DNA of 64,000 nt, from the NCBI GenBank assembly GCA_046329515.1, contig JAXLUM010000002.1, forward strand, positions 806,001 through 870,000. Reading direction: 5' to 3'. The notes beneath the pieces are model-generated. The model saw only the letters and a list, made by a program, of their open reading frames with translations. It ran no database searches and had not been told where the DNA came from. Each line of letters begins with the position of its first letter. The stretch's first letter is position 1. A program made the position numbers and the translations under genes. This stretch comes from Bog-950 sp046329515. Its GTDB lineage: Bacteria; Bacteroidota; Bacteroidia; Chitinophagales; LD1. Positions 26,347-34,796 of this stretch are shown one piece after another.

Positions 26347-27120
26347 TTACATTTTCACTACACAGTAGCTTGGGCAATGGTCGCTGTGCTTTACATCGGG
26401 CATAATACCGGCTTCCAACAGCCGGCTCTCCAGGTTTTTTGTTGCCGATATGTAGTCAATACGCCACCCTTTATTATTTCCCCTTGCTCCTGAGCGTAAG
26501 CTCCACCAGGTATAGTTGTGTGGCTCTTTATTAAAATGCCTGAACGTATCAATAAACCCCGCATCAAAATACTGCTCCATCCACGCACGCTCTTCCGGTT
26601 TAAAGCCTGAAGTATCCTTATTGCGTACAGGGTCGTGTATGTCAATAGGCCTGTGGCATATGTTGTAGTCGCCGGCTATAATCAACTTGCTCCGCGTTTT
26701 TTCAAGCTCCTTTACATAAGCAAAAAAGTCGCTCAGGAACCTCATTTTAACCGCCTGTCTTATATCACCTGTTGTGCCACTGGGGAAGTAGGCGCTCATT
26801 ATGCTCAGGTCACCAATGTCCACCCGCAAGGCCCGCCCTTCATCATCATATTCTTTTATGCCACAGCCTTCCACCACATTGTCGGGCTTTATTTTAGTAA
26901 ATACAGCAACACCGCTGTATCCCTTTTTCTGCGCCGGAAAAATATAGCAATGGTATCCCAGGTCCTCAAATGGTTTGGGGTTAAATGCTTCGCGGTCTAC
27001 TTTTATCTCCTGTATGCATACTACATCGGCGTTTACTTCTTTTAGCCAGCTTGAAAGGCCCTTAGTTTCCGCAGCCCGTATGCCATTTACGTTGTAAGAA
27101 AAAATTTTCAGTTTGTCCAT
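26347..27120 (-). CDS. xth: Exodeoxyribonuclease III (AP endonuclease)
   Basis: A 257-aa enzyme of the EEP fold. I start it at ATG 27120 (MDKLKIFSYNVNG). The longer frame to 27177 adds 19 residues not typical of the family. Motifs present: NVNGIRAA, CIQEIKV, GDYNICH, WRIDYIS and HSDHCP, all in family order. It nicks DNA 5' of abasic sites and removes 3'-blocking groups in base excision repair. Upstream is the long gap that contains the candidate replication origin. Confidence 0.95.
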   Translation of the reverse strand: MDKLKIFSYNVNGIRAAETKGLSSWLKEVNADVVCIQEIKVDREAFNPKPFEDLGYHCYIFPAQKKGYSGVAVFTKIKPDNVVEGCGIKEYDDEGRALRVDIGDLSIMSAYFPSGTTGDIRQAVKMRFLSDFFAYVKELEKTRSKLIIAGDYNICHRPIDIHDPVRNKDTSGFKPEERAWMEQYFDAGFIDTFRHFNKEPHNYTWWSLRSGARGNNKGWRIDYISATKNLESRLLEAGIMPDVKHSDHCPSYCVVKM

Positions 27121-27188
27121 GGTAAGTATTGCCCAAATGTAATTATTGAAGTGTATCCGGTAGAACCCGCGCCGCAAATTTCTTCCTT

Positions 27189-27201
27189 ACCGCGAAGCGG
27201 T
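27189..27201. repeat. Small GC hairpin, copy 1
   Basis: ACCGC-GAA-GCGGT, followed by CATTTTTG. A near-identical hairpin lies 82 bp downstream. Together they form a paired palindrome of unknown purpose just upstream of xth. Confidence 0.4.
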
Positions 27202-27270
27202 CATTTTTGAAAAAAACGCCATTCTCTACTTTAAATCAGCGGGCCGCCCGGCAGCCGGTACCTTTTTACT

Positions 27271-27283
27271 GCCGCGTAGCGGC
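27271..27283. repeat. Small GC hairpin, copy 2
   Basis: GCCGC-GTA-GCGGC followed by GAAAATTTTTTTT on the plus strand, so it resembles a weak terminator. But there is no plus-strand gene upstream of it within 8 kb, which makes that role unlikely. Confidence 0.4.
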
Positions 27284-27588
27284 GAAAATTTTTTTTAGGT
27301 GTTTTTCGGTTCCTTCTTAAGGGTTTGGGCATCAAAAAAAACAGAAATGAACAACCAACAGCCTGTATTAATTAATAAGTAAGATTTTAAAAATTAAAAC
27401 ACCTTATTATTAAGTGTGTTTAAACGTACACAACAAACATTCGCAGGCTATTGCTTTTTAAGGTACCAAGGCTGTACAAACAGCTTTTAACAGGGTATGT
27501 ACGTACAGAAACCTTGTACCTGCTGCATTTGTGGGGTTTATAAACAGTGTGTGGAAAGCAATGTTAGCAGTGCAGTGAGCATATCTTC

Positions 27589-27597
27589 TAATCCACA
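27589..27597 (+). promoter_or_regulatory. DnaA-box-like 9-mer
   Basis: TAATCCACA, one mismatch from TTATCCACA. It forms an inverted pair with the box at 27613 with 15 nt between them. Confidence 0.4.
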
Positions 27598-27612
27598 TAG
27601 TGTGTACAAAGC

Positions 27613-27621
27613 TGTGGATTA
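27613..27621 (-). promoter_or_regulatory. DnaA-box-like 9-mer, inverted
   Basis: The minus strand reads TAATCCACA, the exact inverted partner of the box at 27589. Confidence 0.4.
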
Positions 27622-27712
27622 AACCACCTTTATGAACGTTAAGCTGCCTATTAAAATCAGATGTTTAATGTTTGAATTCTGCAAACAGAAATTGCGCGCA
27701 TGATTTCCACCA

Positions 27713-27721
27713 TTATCCACA
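27713..27721 (+). promoter_or_regulatory. Consensus DnaA box
   Basis: TTATCCACA, an exact match to the general bacterial DnaA-box consensus, with TAATTCACA starting 2 nt after it. Confidence 0.5.
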
Positions 27722-27749
27722 CTAATTCACACACTTAGGTTGGCAACCC

Positions 27750-28325
27750 TTAATTGCGGTAATAACCTGCAGCAACAATTTCGTTCCATACCTTTTCAGG
27801 CATAAAATACTGCATGTCTATACCCTTTTTTATGTTTTCGCGGATAAACGTGGCGGAAATGTCCAGATAAGGAAACTCCAGGTAATGAAGGTTTGGATTT
27901 TGAGGGTAGGGTTTTGCTTCGGTGCCGCGTCTCTTATAAATGTAAAATTCGTAGTTAGCCAAAAGCTGCTCGTAATTTTTCCATTTGTGTAGTCCTTCAA
28001 TATTATCGCTGCCCATTATCAAACAAAACTGGTGTTGAGGGTATTTCTCTTTTAGGTAGGTTAAGGTATCAATAGTGTATGATGGGCGGGGCAACTTAAA
28101 CTCAATATCACTTGCCCGTAAGTGGTCATTATTTTCAAGGGCTAGGTTTATAAGGTGCAAGCGCTGATGTTCATTCAATAAAGTATCCTTTGTTTTCAAG
28201 GGATTTTGTGGAGATACCACTAACCATACTTTATCTAAATCGGTGGTTTGGCAAATGTAGTTGGCAATAATAAGGTGGCCGTTATGAACGGGATTGAAGG
28301 ATCCAAAGAAGAGGCCGATTTTCAT
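27750..28325 (-). CDS. nadD: Nicotinate-nucleotide adenylyltransferase
   Basis: A 191-aa nucleotidyltransferase that makes deamido-NAD from nicotinate mononucleotide and ATP. I start it at ATG 28325, which gives the canonical MKIGLFFGSFNPVHNGH start with the HxGH-type motif at 14-17. The C-terminal ISATFIRENI motif (SxTxxR-type) closes the active site. The ATG overlaps the corA stop by 4 bp, so both are translationally coupled. A longer frame to 28361 would intrude into corA. Confidence 0.94.
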   Translation of the reverse strand: MKIGLFFGSFNPVHNGHLIIANYICQTTDLDKVWLVVSPQNPLKTKDTLLNEHQRLHLINLALENNDHLRASDIEFKLPRPSYTIDTLTYLKEKYPQHQFCLIMGSDNIEGLHKWKNYEQLLANYEFYIYKRRGTEAKPYPQNPNLHYLEFPYLDISATFIRENIKKGIDMQYFMPEKVWNEIVAAGYYRN

Positions 28326-29332
28326 AGCTTCTCTTTTAGAAAATCTTTGGTAGAAAGCCATTTACGGCTGAAGGCATAAATAACCAATATAGCGGCTAAT
28401 ACACCCATGCCTATTAGCAGTTCCCAAAAACCACGAGGGTCATCAGCCCGGGGAATAACCGTAAAGTTCATTCCGTACAAGCTGGCTACAAACGTTAGTG
28501 GCAGAAAAATGAAGGACACTATTGTTAATGTCTTCATCACATTATTCATTTTATGCGTTTGCAGCTGGTAGTAAAAGTCCATTAAAGAACTTAACTGCTC
28601 GCGCTGAAAATCCAGTTCTTCAACGTTGCGCTGCATGTGATCGTGCATATCGCGCAAGTAGTATTTATTATCGGCATTAAAATATTCAATCTCGTTGCGT
28701 TGCAACACATTTATCAGTTCCCTAACCGGCCAAATATATTTTCTCAAATAAAGTAATTCACTACGCAAGTGCTGTAACTGCACTATGTGTAAATCAGTGG
28801 GGCTATGTAGTATTTCTGTATCCAGCTTTTCAATGCGGGTACCTATGTGTTCAATAACAAAGTAGTAGTTGTCAATTATTAAATCAAGCAGTTTATAAAG
28901 CAGGAAATCTTCTCCCATTTTCCTTATGCTGCCGCCATTAACTAATTTATCACCCAGTTGCTTTTTGAATATGCCAAAGTCGCTTTCGCGAAAAGTAAGT
29001 AACAGGTTATCTTTTACAATAAAACTTACCTGCTGGTCCTCTATTTTGTGGTCGCGTAAGGCAAACATACGCAACACTACAAAGTAGAAGTCGCCATAAT
29101 CTTCAATTTTTGCGCGCTGTTCAGTGTGTACAATATCCTCAATAACCAGGGGGTGTATCTTAAATATATCTGCCGCTTCCTGTAGGTCAGCATGGTTTTT
29201 TACGCCATGGATATTTAACCAGTTAACATGGTTGGCTCTGTCAAAAGAGGCGCACTGCGATAAAGGCGGGTTTTCCAAATACAAACACTCGTCTGCATTG
29301 TAGTGGTAAAAATCTATAGTAAGTGCGCTCAT
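28322..29332 (-). CDS. corA: CorA-type magnesium/cobalt transporter
   Basis: A 336-aa inner-membrane channel. It has a large N-terminal cytoplasmic alpha/beta domain, a long helix, and two C-terminal transmembrane helices with the YGMNF selectivity motif at about residue 286, preceded by a FLPLTFVASLYG stretch. I start at ATG 29332 (MSALTIDF), since the longer frame begins with TTG. The pentamer carries Mg2+, Co2+ or Ni2+. It is divergent from the trmH-like gene, sharing a 51-bp intergenic space. Confidence 0.93.
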   Translation of the reverse strand: MSALTIDFYHYNADECLYLENPPLSQCASFDRANHVNWLNIHGVKNHADLQEAADIFKIHPLVIEDIVHTEQRAKIEDYGDFYFVVLRMFALRDHKIEDQQVSFIVKDNLLLTFRESDFGIFKKQLGDKLVNGGSIRKMGEDFLLYKLLDLIIDNYYFVIEHIGTRIEKLDTEILHSPTDLHIVQLQHLRSELLYLRKYIWPVRELINVLQRNEIEYFNADNKYYLRDMHDHMQRNVEELDFQREQLSSLMDFYYQLQTHKMNNVMKTLTIVSFIFLPLTFVASLYGMNFTVIPRADDPRGFWELLIGMGVLAAILVIYAFSRKWLSTKDFLKEKL

Positions 29333-29362
29333 TTTATTACCGTGCAAAATAACAATTACTCA

Positions 29363-29371
29363 TAAATTTGC
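29363..29371 (+). promoter_or_regulatory. Putative -7 element for the SpoU methyltransferase gene
   Basis: TAAATTTGC matches the TAnnTTTG consensus and ends 12 bp before the ATG at 29384, so the 5' leader would be only a few nucleotides. Confidence 0.45.
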
Positions 29372-29383
29372 GGGCATTACCTT

Positions 29384-30208
29384 ATGCGCGAAACAATCAG
29401 CAGTACACAAAATCCTAAAATTAAGAACCTTAAAAAGCTGGATAAGTTTTCGGAGCGCAAGGCCCAAAATCTTATTTTAATTGAAGGTTTACGCGAAACG
29501 GTTTTAGCTTATAATGCCGGTTACGAAATTCATCAGCTGTTTATTTGCCAGGAAATTTTGAAGCCTGAAGAGCGCGATAAGATTGTAGAACTTTCTATTG
29601 AGCTGCCGGAAAAAAATGTGTTTCTGATTACCCGTCGGGTTTATGAGGAAATAGCGTATAGAGAAACTACGGAAGGGGTTATAGCAACCGTTCGCCCAAA
29701 AGCACTTTCGTTGAATAATTTACAGTTGAAGGAAGATGCGTTGGTGCTGGTGATTGAAAGTGTAGAGAAACCGGGCAACCTTGGGGCAATGCTTCGTACT
29801 GCCGATGCCTCTGCAGTTGATGCCGTAATTATTACAGATGCCAAAACCGACATCTACAATCCTAACGTTGTGCGTTCAAGCATAGGCACTGTGTTTACCA
29901 ATCAGCTTGCAGTTTGTGAAAGCCGCGAGGCTATCAGCTTTTTAAAAGAGAAGAACATTACCATTTACGCGGCGGAGTTAGGAGCGGAGAAATTTCACTA
30001 CGAACAGGATTTTACTAAAGGCACTTGTATTGCAGTGGGAACCGAGGCAACGGGTTTGAGTGATGACTGGATTTTTAATGCCGATAAAAAGATTAAGATA
30101 CCCATGTTGGGTAAAATAGATTCGTTGAATGTAAGCGTTAGCGCAGGTATTTTGTTGTTTGAGGCTTTACGCCAAAGGCAGGTAATGAAGAATAAGAATA
30201 ATGGCTGA
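29384..30208 (+). CDS. TrmH/SpoU-family RNA 2'-O-methyltransferase
   Basis: A 274-aa SPOUT methyltransferase for tRNA or rRNA. It has an N-terminal substrate-binding domain and a C-terminal trefoil-knot domain with the three SpoU motifs: PGNLGAMLRTA, VVRSSIGTVF with GTEATGLS, and IPMLGKIDSLNVSVSAGI. The exact target nucleotide cannot be inferred. It overlaps the MFS gene by 8 bp, which implies cotranscription. Confidence 0.92.
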   Translation: MRETISSTQNPKIKNLKKLDKFSERKAQNLILIEGLRETVLAYNAGYEIHQLFICQEILKPEERDKIVELSIELPEKNVFLITRRVYEEIAYRETTEGVIATVRPKALSLNNLQLKEDALVLVIESVEKPGNLGAMLRTADASAVDAVIITDAKTDIYNPNVVRSSIGTVFTNQLAVCESREAISFLKEKNITIYAAELGAEKFHYEQDFTKGTCIAVGTEATGLSDDWIFNADKKIKIPMLGKIDSLNVSVSAGILLFEALRQRQVMKNKNNG

Positions 30209-31436
30209 TAACAGGATAGATGCTTATGCTGCTTTAAAAATTTCGGCTTTCCGGAATTTTCAGTTATCGCGTTTCATGTTAACGTTTGCTGTGCAAATGG
30301 CAGAAACCATTTTGGGCTGGAAGCTGTACGAGTTAACGAATGATAAACTGGTATTAGGCCTTTTGGGTTTAAGCGAGGCCCTCCCTTTTATAGTTACCTC
30401 ACTATATGGTGGCCATGCTGCAGATAAGTTTAACCGGTACCGTATTGCCCGGCGAACAATAATTGCCATAACACTGTGCTTTGCCGCAGTGGGTTATTTG
30501 TTATCTAACGATGCTCCGCTTATTCATCAGTATGGTGTATGGCCAATTTACCTGGTTATTGGCCTTAGCGGTATTGCCCGCGGTTTTATGGCGCCGTCCT
30601 ACCAAAGTATTTTTCCGCAACTACTACCAAGGGAACTATATGCCAATGGCGCAACCTGGGGTAGCAACACCTGGCAAACAGCTGCCGTGCTTGGCCCGGC
30701 TTTGGGTGGCTTAATTTACGGAGCAACCAATACAGAAGTCTCTTTCATTTTTGCAATAAGCTTAATGATATTTTCTTTCTTTTTGTTTTTGCTTGTGCCT
30801 ATAAAAGAAACACCACCGAAGGAAAAAGAGGAAAGTTTGTATGAGTCTTTAACTATGGGCCTGCGGTTTGTGTTCAGCAAACAGGAAATGTTAGCGGCTA
30901 TATCGTTGGATTTATTTGCCGTATTGTTTGGTGGCGCTGTTGCCTTGCTACCGGTATTTGCAAAAGACATTTTGCACACTGATGCTTTCGGTTTAGGCAT
31001 TTTGCGCGCTGCACCATTTTTGGGTTCGGTGGTAATGGGTTTTTATTTGGCCTATAACCCGCCAACGTTTAAAGCGGGCCGTAATTTGTTTATTGCCGTT
31101 ACCGGCTTTGGCTTGGCCACCATTGCTTTTGCGCTTTCAAAAAATATCTATCTATCGTTTGCTATGTTGTTTTTAACTGGCGCCTTCGATAACATTAGTG
31201 TAGTTATACGCCAAACGATTTTACAAACTATGACACCGGACCATATGCGCGGCAGGGTCAGCTCTGTAAATCAAATATTCATTTCCTCCTCTAATGAAAT
31301 TGGTGCCTTTGAAAGCGGGGTAGCTGCTAAACTTTTAAATACAGTTCCATCGGTAATTTTTGGCGGCTGTATGACTTTAATAGTTGTGCTGATTACTTTT
31401 TGGAAGGCACCAAAAATCAGGAAGCTGAGGCTTTAA
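30201..31436 (+). CDS. MFS transporter of the MFS_3 (EntS-like) type
   Basis: A 411-aa inner-membrane protein with about 12 hydrophobic segments. The first loop motif reads GGHAADKFNRYRI, the 2-3 loop pattern of major facilitator proteins. The overall layout matches the EntS-like efflux group. The substrate is unknown. Its last codon lies directly against the convergent gene at 31437, with no intergenic space. Confidence 0.85.
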   Translation: MADNRIDAYAALKISAFRNFQLSRFMLTFAVQMAETILGWKLYELTNDKLVLGLLGLSEALPFIVTSLYGGHAADKFNRYRIARRTIIAITLCFAAVGYLLSNDAPLIHQYGVWPIYLVIGLSGIARGFMAPSYQSIFPQLLPRELYANGATWGSNTWQTAAVLGPALGGLIYGATNTEVSFIFAISLMIFSFFLFLLVPIKETPPKEKEESLYESLTMGLRFVFSKQEMLAAISLDLFAVLFGGAVALLPVFAKDILHTDAFGLGILRAAPFLGSVVMGFYLAYNPPTFKAGRNLFIAVTGFGLATIAFALSKNIYLSFAMLFLTGAFDNISVVIRQTILQTMTPDHMRGRVSSVNQIFISSSNEIGAFESGVAAKLLNTVPSVIFGGCMTLIVVLITFWKAPKIRKLRL

Positions 31437-33032
31437 TCAGTGCGTACTGAATTTATTTTTCCAAAGCTTTGTTCGGTTAGAGGGGGAGGTGTAAATCAGG
31501 TCGTAACCGTTTAGCAATTGCTGATTTAAAATCTGCCACTGGTTGTATCCCGTAAAGTTCTGATCCATGCACCAGGTTATAACGTAATCAATTTTTGTAT
31601 TGCATGGTGCGCCTTCCATGGCGGTTAATAATACATCGGGTGGCATACCTTCAATATTGTTGTTTCTGCCAATGGTTTTAAACGGACTGCATTGTTGTTT
31701 CCACTGCAGGGGAAACCAACTTGTGGTGGCTTCAAAGTTGGCAAGGTTAATAATAGGTTTAGTGGTGCCGCAATAATCGAAGGAGTGCAGGAATAAAGCT
31801 TTATCAGTTGTGATAGGCTGAAGCTTTTCATCTAAACCGCCGTGGCAGAAACTAAGCGGTAGAATAACCGAGCCTGCCGGAATTTTGTCAGCTGCGGATA
31901 GATAGTCCTCTTCAGCAGCAGATATTTTTTGCTGGTACGGATAACGAGTATACCATTGGGCTAACACTAAAAAGGCAATGATGCTACTTATTACTAACGA
32001 TAATGTTTTGGAGTACGTTTGTGTGCCCAGCCAGCAAATGAGCATTAGCCATGGTAGCCACGAAAAGCGGCCAATCCAAAAACCACCCATAGAGATAAAA
32101 GCCGGCTGCAGAAAGTAAAGCAGCAGGAGAATAATGGCGGCTACCAGAAACCCATCCTGCGGTAGAAATTCTATACCGGACCGAAGACGAATAAAAACTA
32201 CAGTTATAGCCAGAAGGAGCAATAGGCCTACTAACCCCATGCTTACCCAGTTCTCGGTAGTGCTGAACATGTTCAATACAGCGAGCGTTGAAATGGCTTG
32301 CCATAATTCGGCGAAGCTTCGAGGATAGTGTTGTGCGTCTGCACTATGGCCGAAGGCAAAGTAGAGGGATAGTACAATTGGACCAAGCGCGGAAAGACTT
32401 ACCGCAAACCAATGCTGCCGGAATGTTTTTAGGTTATAGGTTAGGTTAACTAGAAAAGAGCCCAGAAGGATAGCGGCGATGATTAACCAACCTATTATAT
32501 GTGTTGCGTAAACCAATAGGCCAAAAGGTAATAAGAAGATGAGTTGTGTTAGTAATGTTTTTTCGGAAAGCTTATACCAAAGGGCTACAAAAAGCAGAGC
32601 AAACGATATGGCAAAGCAGTAGTTGAAAAAGCCGTAGTAAAACAGAAAATGAAATACGAACGGAAAGATAAAAACGCCAATGTGGAATTGTTCCACATGG
32701 AACAATTTAGTAATATAAAAAAACGATAGCGGAAGAAGCAAAACGCAAGCAGACAGCAAAATTTTTTCAGCGATGTGCGCCGAGAAAAATAATTGCAAGG
32801 CGGCTAACATAAAATGCGTGAACCAATTGGGGTCAGCGTGCAATTGAAGGTCGTAATGCGATAGGTAGAAGTCTTTGTGCTCGCCTTTAAAAAGGTCTAA
32901 TAGAATTTTTGAGTTGTAAAGATGGGTTGGCCCGTCGGAAGTGAGAAAGAATGGTTGCTGCCATATGTACAGCAGGTTGATGAAAAGGAGAGAGAAAAAT
33001 AATAATAGGGGCCAACGGCTTTGTTGAGGCAT
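31437..33032 (-). CDS. Polytopic membrane protein, glycosyltransferase-like
   Basis: A 531-aa protein with about 11 or 12 membrane segments in the first 390 residues and a soluble C-terminal part. I start it at ATG 33032 (MPQQSRW), because the ATG at 33086 sits inside the terminator hairpin of the preceding gene. An early loop contains SDGPTHLYN, which resembles the first-loop acidic motif of GT-C glycosyltransferases. No firm family can be named. A GT-C enzyme acting on lipid-linked sugars is my best guess. Confidence 0.7.
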   Translation of the reverse strand: MPQQSRWPLLLFFSLLFINLLYIWQQPFFLTSDGPTHLYNSKILLDLFKGEHKDFYLSHYDLQLHADPNWFTHFMLAALQLFFSAHIAEKILLSACVLLLPLSFFYITKLFHVEQFHIGVFIFPFVFHFLFYYGFFNYCFAISFALLFVALWYKLSEKTLLTQLIFLLPFGLLVYATHIIGWLIIAAILLGSFLVNLTYNLKTFRQHWFAVSLSALGPIVLSLYFAFGHSADAQHYPRSFAELWQAISTLAVLNMFSTTENWVSMGLVGLLLLLAITVVFIRLRSGIEFLPQDGFLVAAIILLLLYFLQPAFISMGGFWIGRFSWLPWLMLICWLGTQTYSKTLSLVISSIIAFLVLAQWYTRYPYQQKISAAEEDYLSAADKIPAGSVILPLSFCHGGLDEKLQPITTDKALFLHSFDYCGTTKPIINLANFEATTSWFPLQWKQQCSPFKTIGRNNNIEGMPPDVLLTAMEGAPCNTKIDYVITWCMDQNFTGYNQWQILNQQLLNGYDLIYTSPSNRTKLWKNKFSTH

Positions 33033-33049
33033 TGGGCACGAAGGAAAAC

Positions 33050-33080
33050 AAAAAATCCCGTCCAAACAGTGGAGCGGGAT
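33050..33080 (-). terminator. Rho-independent terminator after the 65-aa protein gene
   Basis: On the minus strand the hairpin has an ATCCCG/CGGGAT stem extended by TCCA/TGGA with one bulged base and a CTGTT loop, then a run of six T's. It lies about 22 bp downstream of the 33102 stop codon and shows that the small upstream gene is a real transcription end. Confidence 0.8.
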
Positions 33081-33101
33081 AACCATGACAAGCGGTTGGC
33101 T

Positions 33102-33299
33102 TTAAAACAAAGCCGGTAAGGTGGTGATATTTCTCCTTTGTAGTTCGTCTTGTATTTTGCGCATAAAGTCAGGTAACTTCAAATCGTAGAAAAATGAAGA
33201 GTTGTAAATGCCCTGTAACTCATCGTTGTTTAGGGTCTGCAGGTAATCAGCTACGGTAAGTTTTGGGCCTTTTATTCTGTTATATTTTAAAGTTTTCAT
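33102..33299 (-). CDS. Small protein of unknown function
   Basis: A 65-aa soluble protein, rich in charged and aromatic residues, no signal or membrane segment (KLTVADYLQTLNNDELQGIY, then IQDELQRRN). It looks alpha-helical. A clean ATG start and an intrinsic terminator just after the stop codon support it as real. It follows the 146-aa unknown gene by 44 bp on the same strand and is likely cotranscribed. Confidence 0.65.
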   Translation of the reverse strand: MKTLKYNRIKGPKLTVADYLQTLNNDELQGIYNSSFFYDLKLPDFMRKIQDELQRRNITTLPALF

Positions 33300-33343
33300 T
33301 GCTATCGTTTTAATAATTGTTTGACGAATGGTTTTCTCTGCGC

Positions 33344-33784
33344 TTAAGCGTTACGAACGGTTTTAAGAATTTTTGAGAAGGTTGACCCCCTTTCTTCCGG
33401 GGCCAGCACTTCTTCAATGAACAGTAAACTGTAGGTGGGGGAAGGCTTCAGTTCGCCCTGTTCATTTTCATACCAGGGCAGGTCAATATGAATGGCAGAT
33501 GCCTTAAGCGCTTGCGTAGTGCCGTAGGCGTCTACAATATTTATACGCGCAGGCATAGCGTGCGGATATGTAAAAAGTCTTTCAATTGTCCACAATAATT
33601 CCACACCTAATTGGCCGTTTTGGCTCAAAAGGTTTTGCAGGGCCTGCCTGCCTATTCTGAATTCGGTTTCGTGGAATGTGTCCTGCTTATAAATGAAGCC
33701 AAATAGGGAGACCTGGGTGCGGCTGTAAAAAACCACCTCGTTTATAAAAACTTCTGCGCAGCGTATGTCAAATTGTTTTTTCAT
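33344..33784 (-). CDS. Protein of unknown function
   Basis: A 146-aa soluble protein (RCAEVFINEVVFYSRTQVSL, then SLLFIEEVLAPEE). No family recognised. It is divergent from the BASS transporter with about 90 bp between them. With the 65-aa gene it probably forms a two-gene unit closed by the terminator at 33050. Confidence 0.65.
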   Translation of the reverse strand: MKKQFDIRCAEVFINEVVFYSRTQVSLFGFIYKQDTFHETEFRIGRQALQNLLSQNGQLGVELLWTIERLFTYPHAMPARINIVDAYGTTQALKASAIHIDLPWYENEQGELKPSPTYSLLFIEEVLAPEERGSTFSKILKTVRNA

Positions 33785-33875
33785 AACCCTTGTTGTTATG
33801 TAAGCAAAGCAACACCCGCGCTACGCAATGTATTTGCGTAGTGAATTTTAATTCTAAAATTTCTTTCTTTAGGTA

Positions 33876-34796
33876 ATGCCCGCTATTGATGAGCTACATA
33901 TAAACTTTAACCGCCAGGGCCTGCTGCTGTTGAATATTATTCTTGCACTGGTAATGTTTGGTATAGCGCTGGATTTGCGGAAGGAGGATTTCCTGAATTT
34001 ATGGCGGAATAAAAAAAGTGCTCTGGCTGGCCTGGTGGCGCATTTTATATTGTTGCCTCTTCTTACCTACACCCTGGTTATAGTTTTAAAACCATCCCCA
34101 AGTATTGCGCTAGGCATGATACTGGTGGGCGCATGCCCGGGTGGTAATATGAGCAATATGTTTACCCATATGGCCAAGGGCAATACAGCGTTAGCCGTTG
34201 GGCTCACCAGCGTTTCTCATTTTCTTGCCATAATACTTACACCGCTTAACTTTTCATTTTACGGCAGCCTTAATGCTGATACCAACGCCCTGTTGCATAA
34301 AATACATTTGGATTTTGCTGAGGTTTTACAAACGGTGGGTATTGTTGTTATACTGCCCATTGTAGCAGGTGTTTTACTCACTACGTATAAAGTTGGTATA
34401 GCGCAGCCCCTGCATAAGTGGATGAAGAAGTTTGCCTTATTGGCTTTCGCTTTTTTTCTGGTAGCTGCTTTTGCCAGTAACTTTTCGGTGTTTGTGGCAA
34501 CCGCCGGTATTATTTTACCCTTAGTAGTTGTTCATAATGCCGTGGCGCTTAGTGCGGGCTATCTGTTTGCTAAAACATTGAAACTGCCGGAGGTGGATTG
34601 CCGTACGATTACCTTTGAAACGGGCGTGCAGAATTCCGGGCTGGGACTGATACTTATTTTCAGTTTTTTTAATGGACTTGGCGGCATGGCGCTTATTGCC
34701 GCCTGTTGGGGTGTGTGGCATTTAATAAGCGGGGGGCTGCTATCTTTTATCTGGGGCAGAACGGCTATTAATCCTGTTTTGGAAACCAGGGAATGA
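33876..34796 (+). CDS. Bile acid:sodium symporter family (BASS) transporter
   Basis: A 306-aa protein with about nine membrane segments. The MILVGACPGGNMSNMFTHMAKGNTALAV region is the conserved crossover/unwound helix of BASS proteins (here near residues 84-110), and the later FETGVQNSGLGL motif belongs to the same sodium/substrate site. It carries an organic anion with Na+ across the inner membrane. The substrate is not known. Its 3' end overlaps the convergent DUF1295 gene by 29 bp. Confidence 0.9.
   Translation: MPAIDELHINFNRQGLLLLNIILALVMFGIALDLRKEDFLNLWRNKKSALAGLVAHFILLPLLTYTLVIVLKPSPSIALGMILVGACPGGNMSNMFTHMAKGNTALAVGLTSVSHFLAIILTPLNFSFYGSLNADTNALLHKIHLDFAEVLQTVGIVVILPIVAGVLLTTYKVGIAQPLHKWMKKFALLAFAFFLVAAFASNFSVFVATAGIILPLVVVHNAVALSAGYLFAKTLKLPEVDCRTITFETGVQNSGLGLILIFSFFNGLGGMALIAACWGVWHLISGGLLSFIWGRTAINPVLETRE

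Larger units (their letters stand above)
27121..27749. other. Gene-free 629-bp region with DnaA-box cluster, candidate oriC
   Basis: No open frame of interest on either strand. It holds, from left to right: two near-identical small hairpins (27189-27201 and 27271-27283), an AT-rich stretch (27361-27425, mostly A/T with TTAATTAATAAG and AAAATTAAAACACC), and a 3' part with DnaA-box-like 9-mers. These are TAATCCACA (27589), its inverted copy TGTGGATTA (27613), an exact TTATCCACA (27713) and TAATTCACA (27723). Clustered boxes next to an AT-rich unwinding-type stretch in a non-coding gap is the usual bacterial origin layout. No dnaA gene is in the window, so this is a candidate only. Confidence 0.5.

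Noticed and set aside
25547..26377. TTG start at 26377 for the ceramidase-like protein
   Set aside because: It would overlap xth by 31 bp and adds residues of no known role. ATG 26344 directly follows the xth stop.
27121..27749. tRNA or other structured RNA gene in the long gap
   Set aside because: No cloverleaf-compatible arms, CCA end or GGTTCGAATCC-like T loop could be found by eye on either strand. Hairpins are short and isolated.
33032..33086. Upstream ATG at 33086 as start of the membrane protein
   Set aside because: This ATG lies just outside the GC stem of the 65-aa gene's terminator, and the extension would be translated through the terminator hairpin. ATG 33032 is clear of it.
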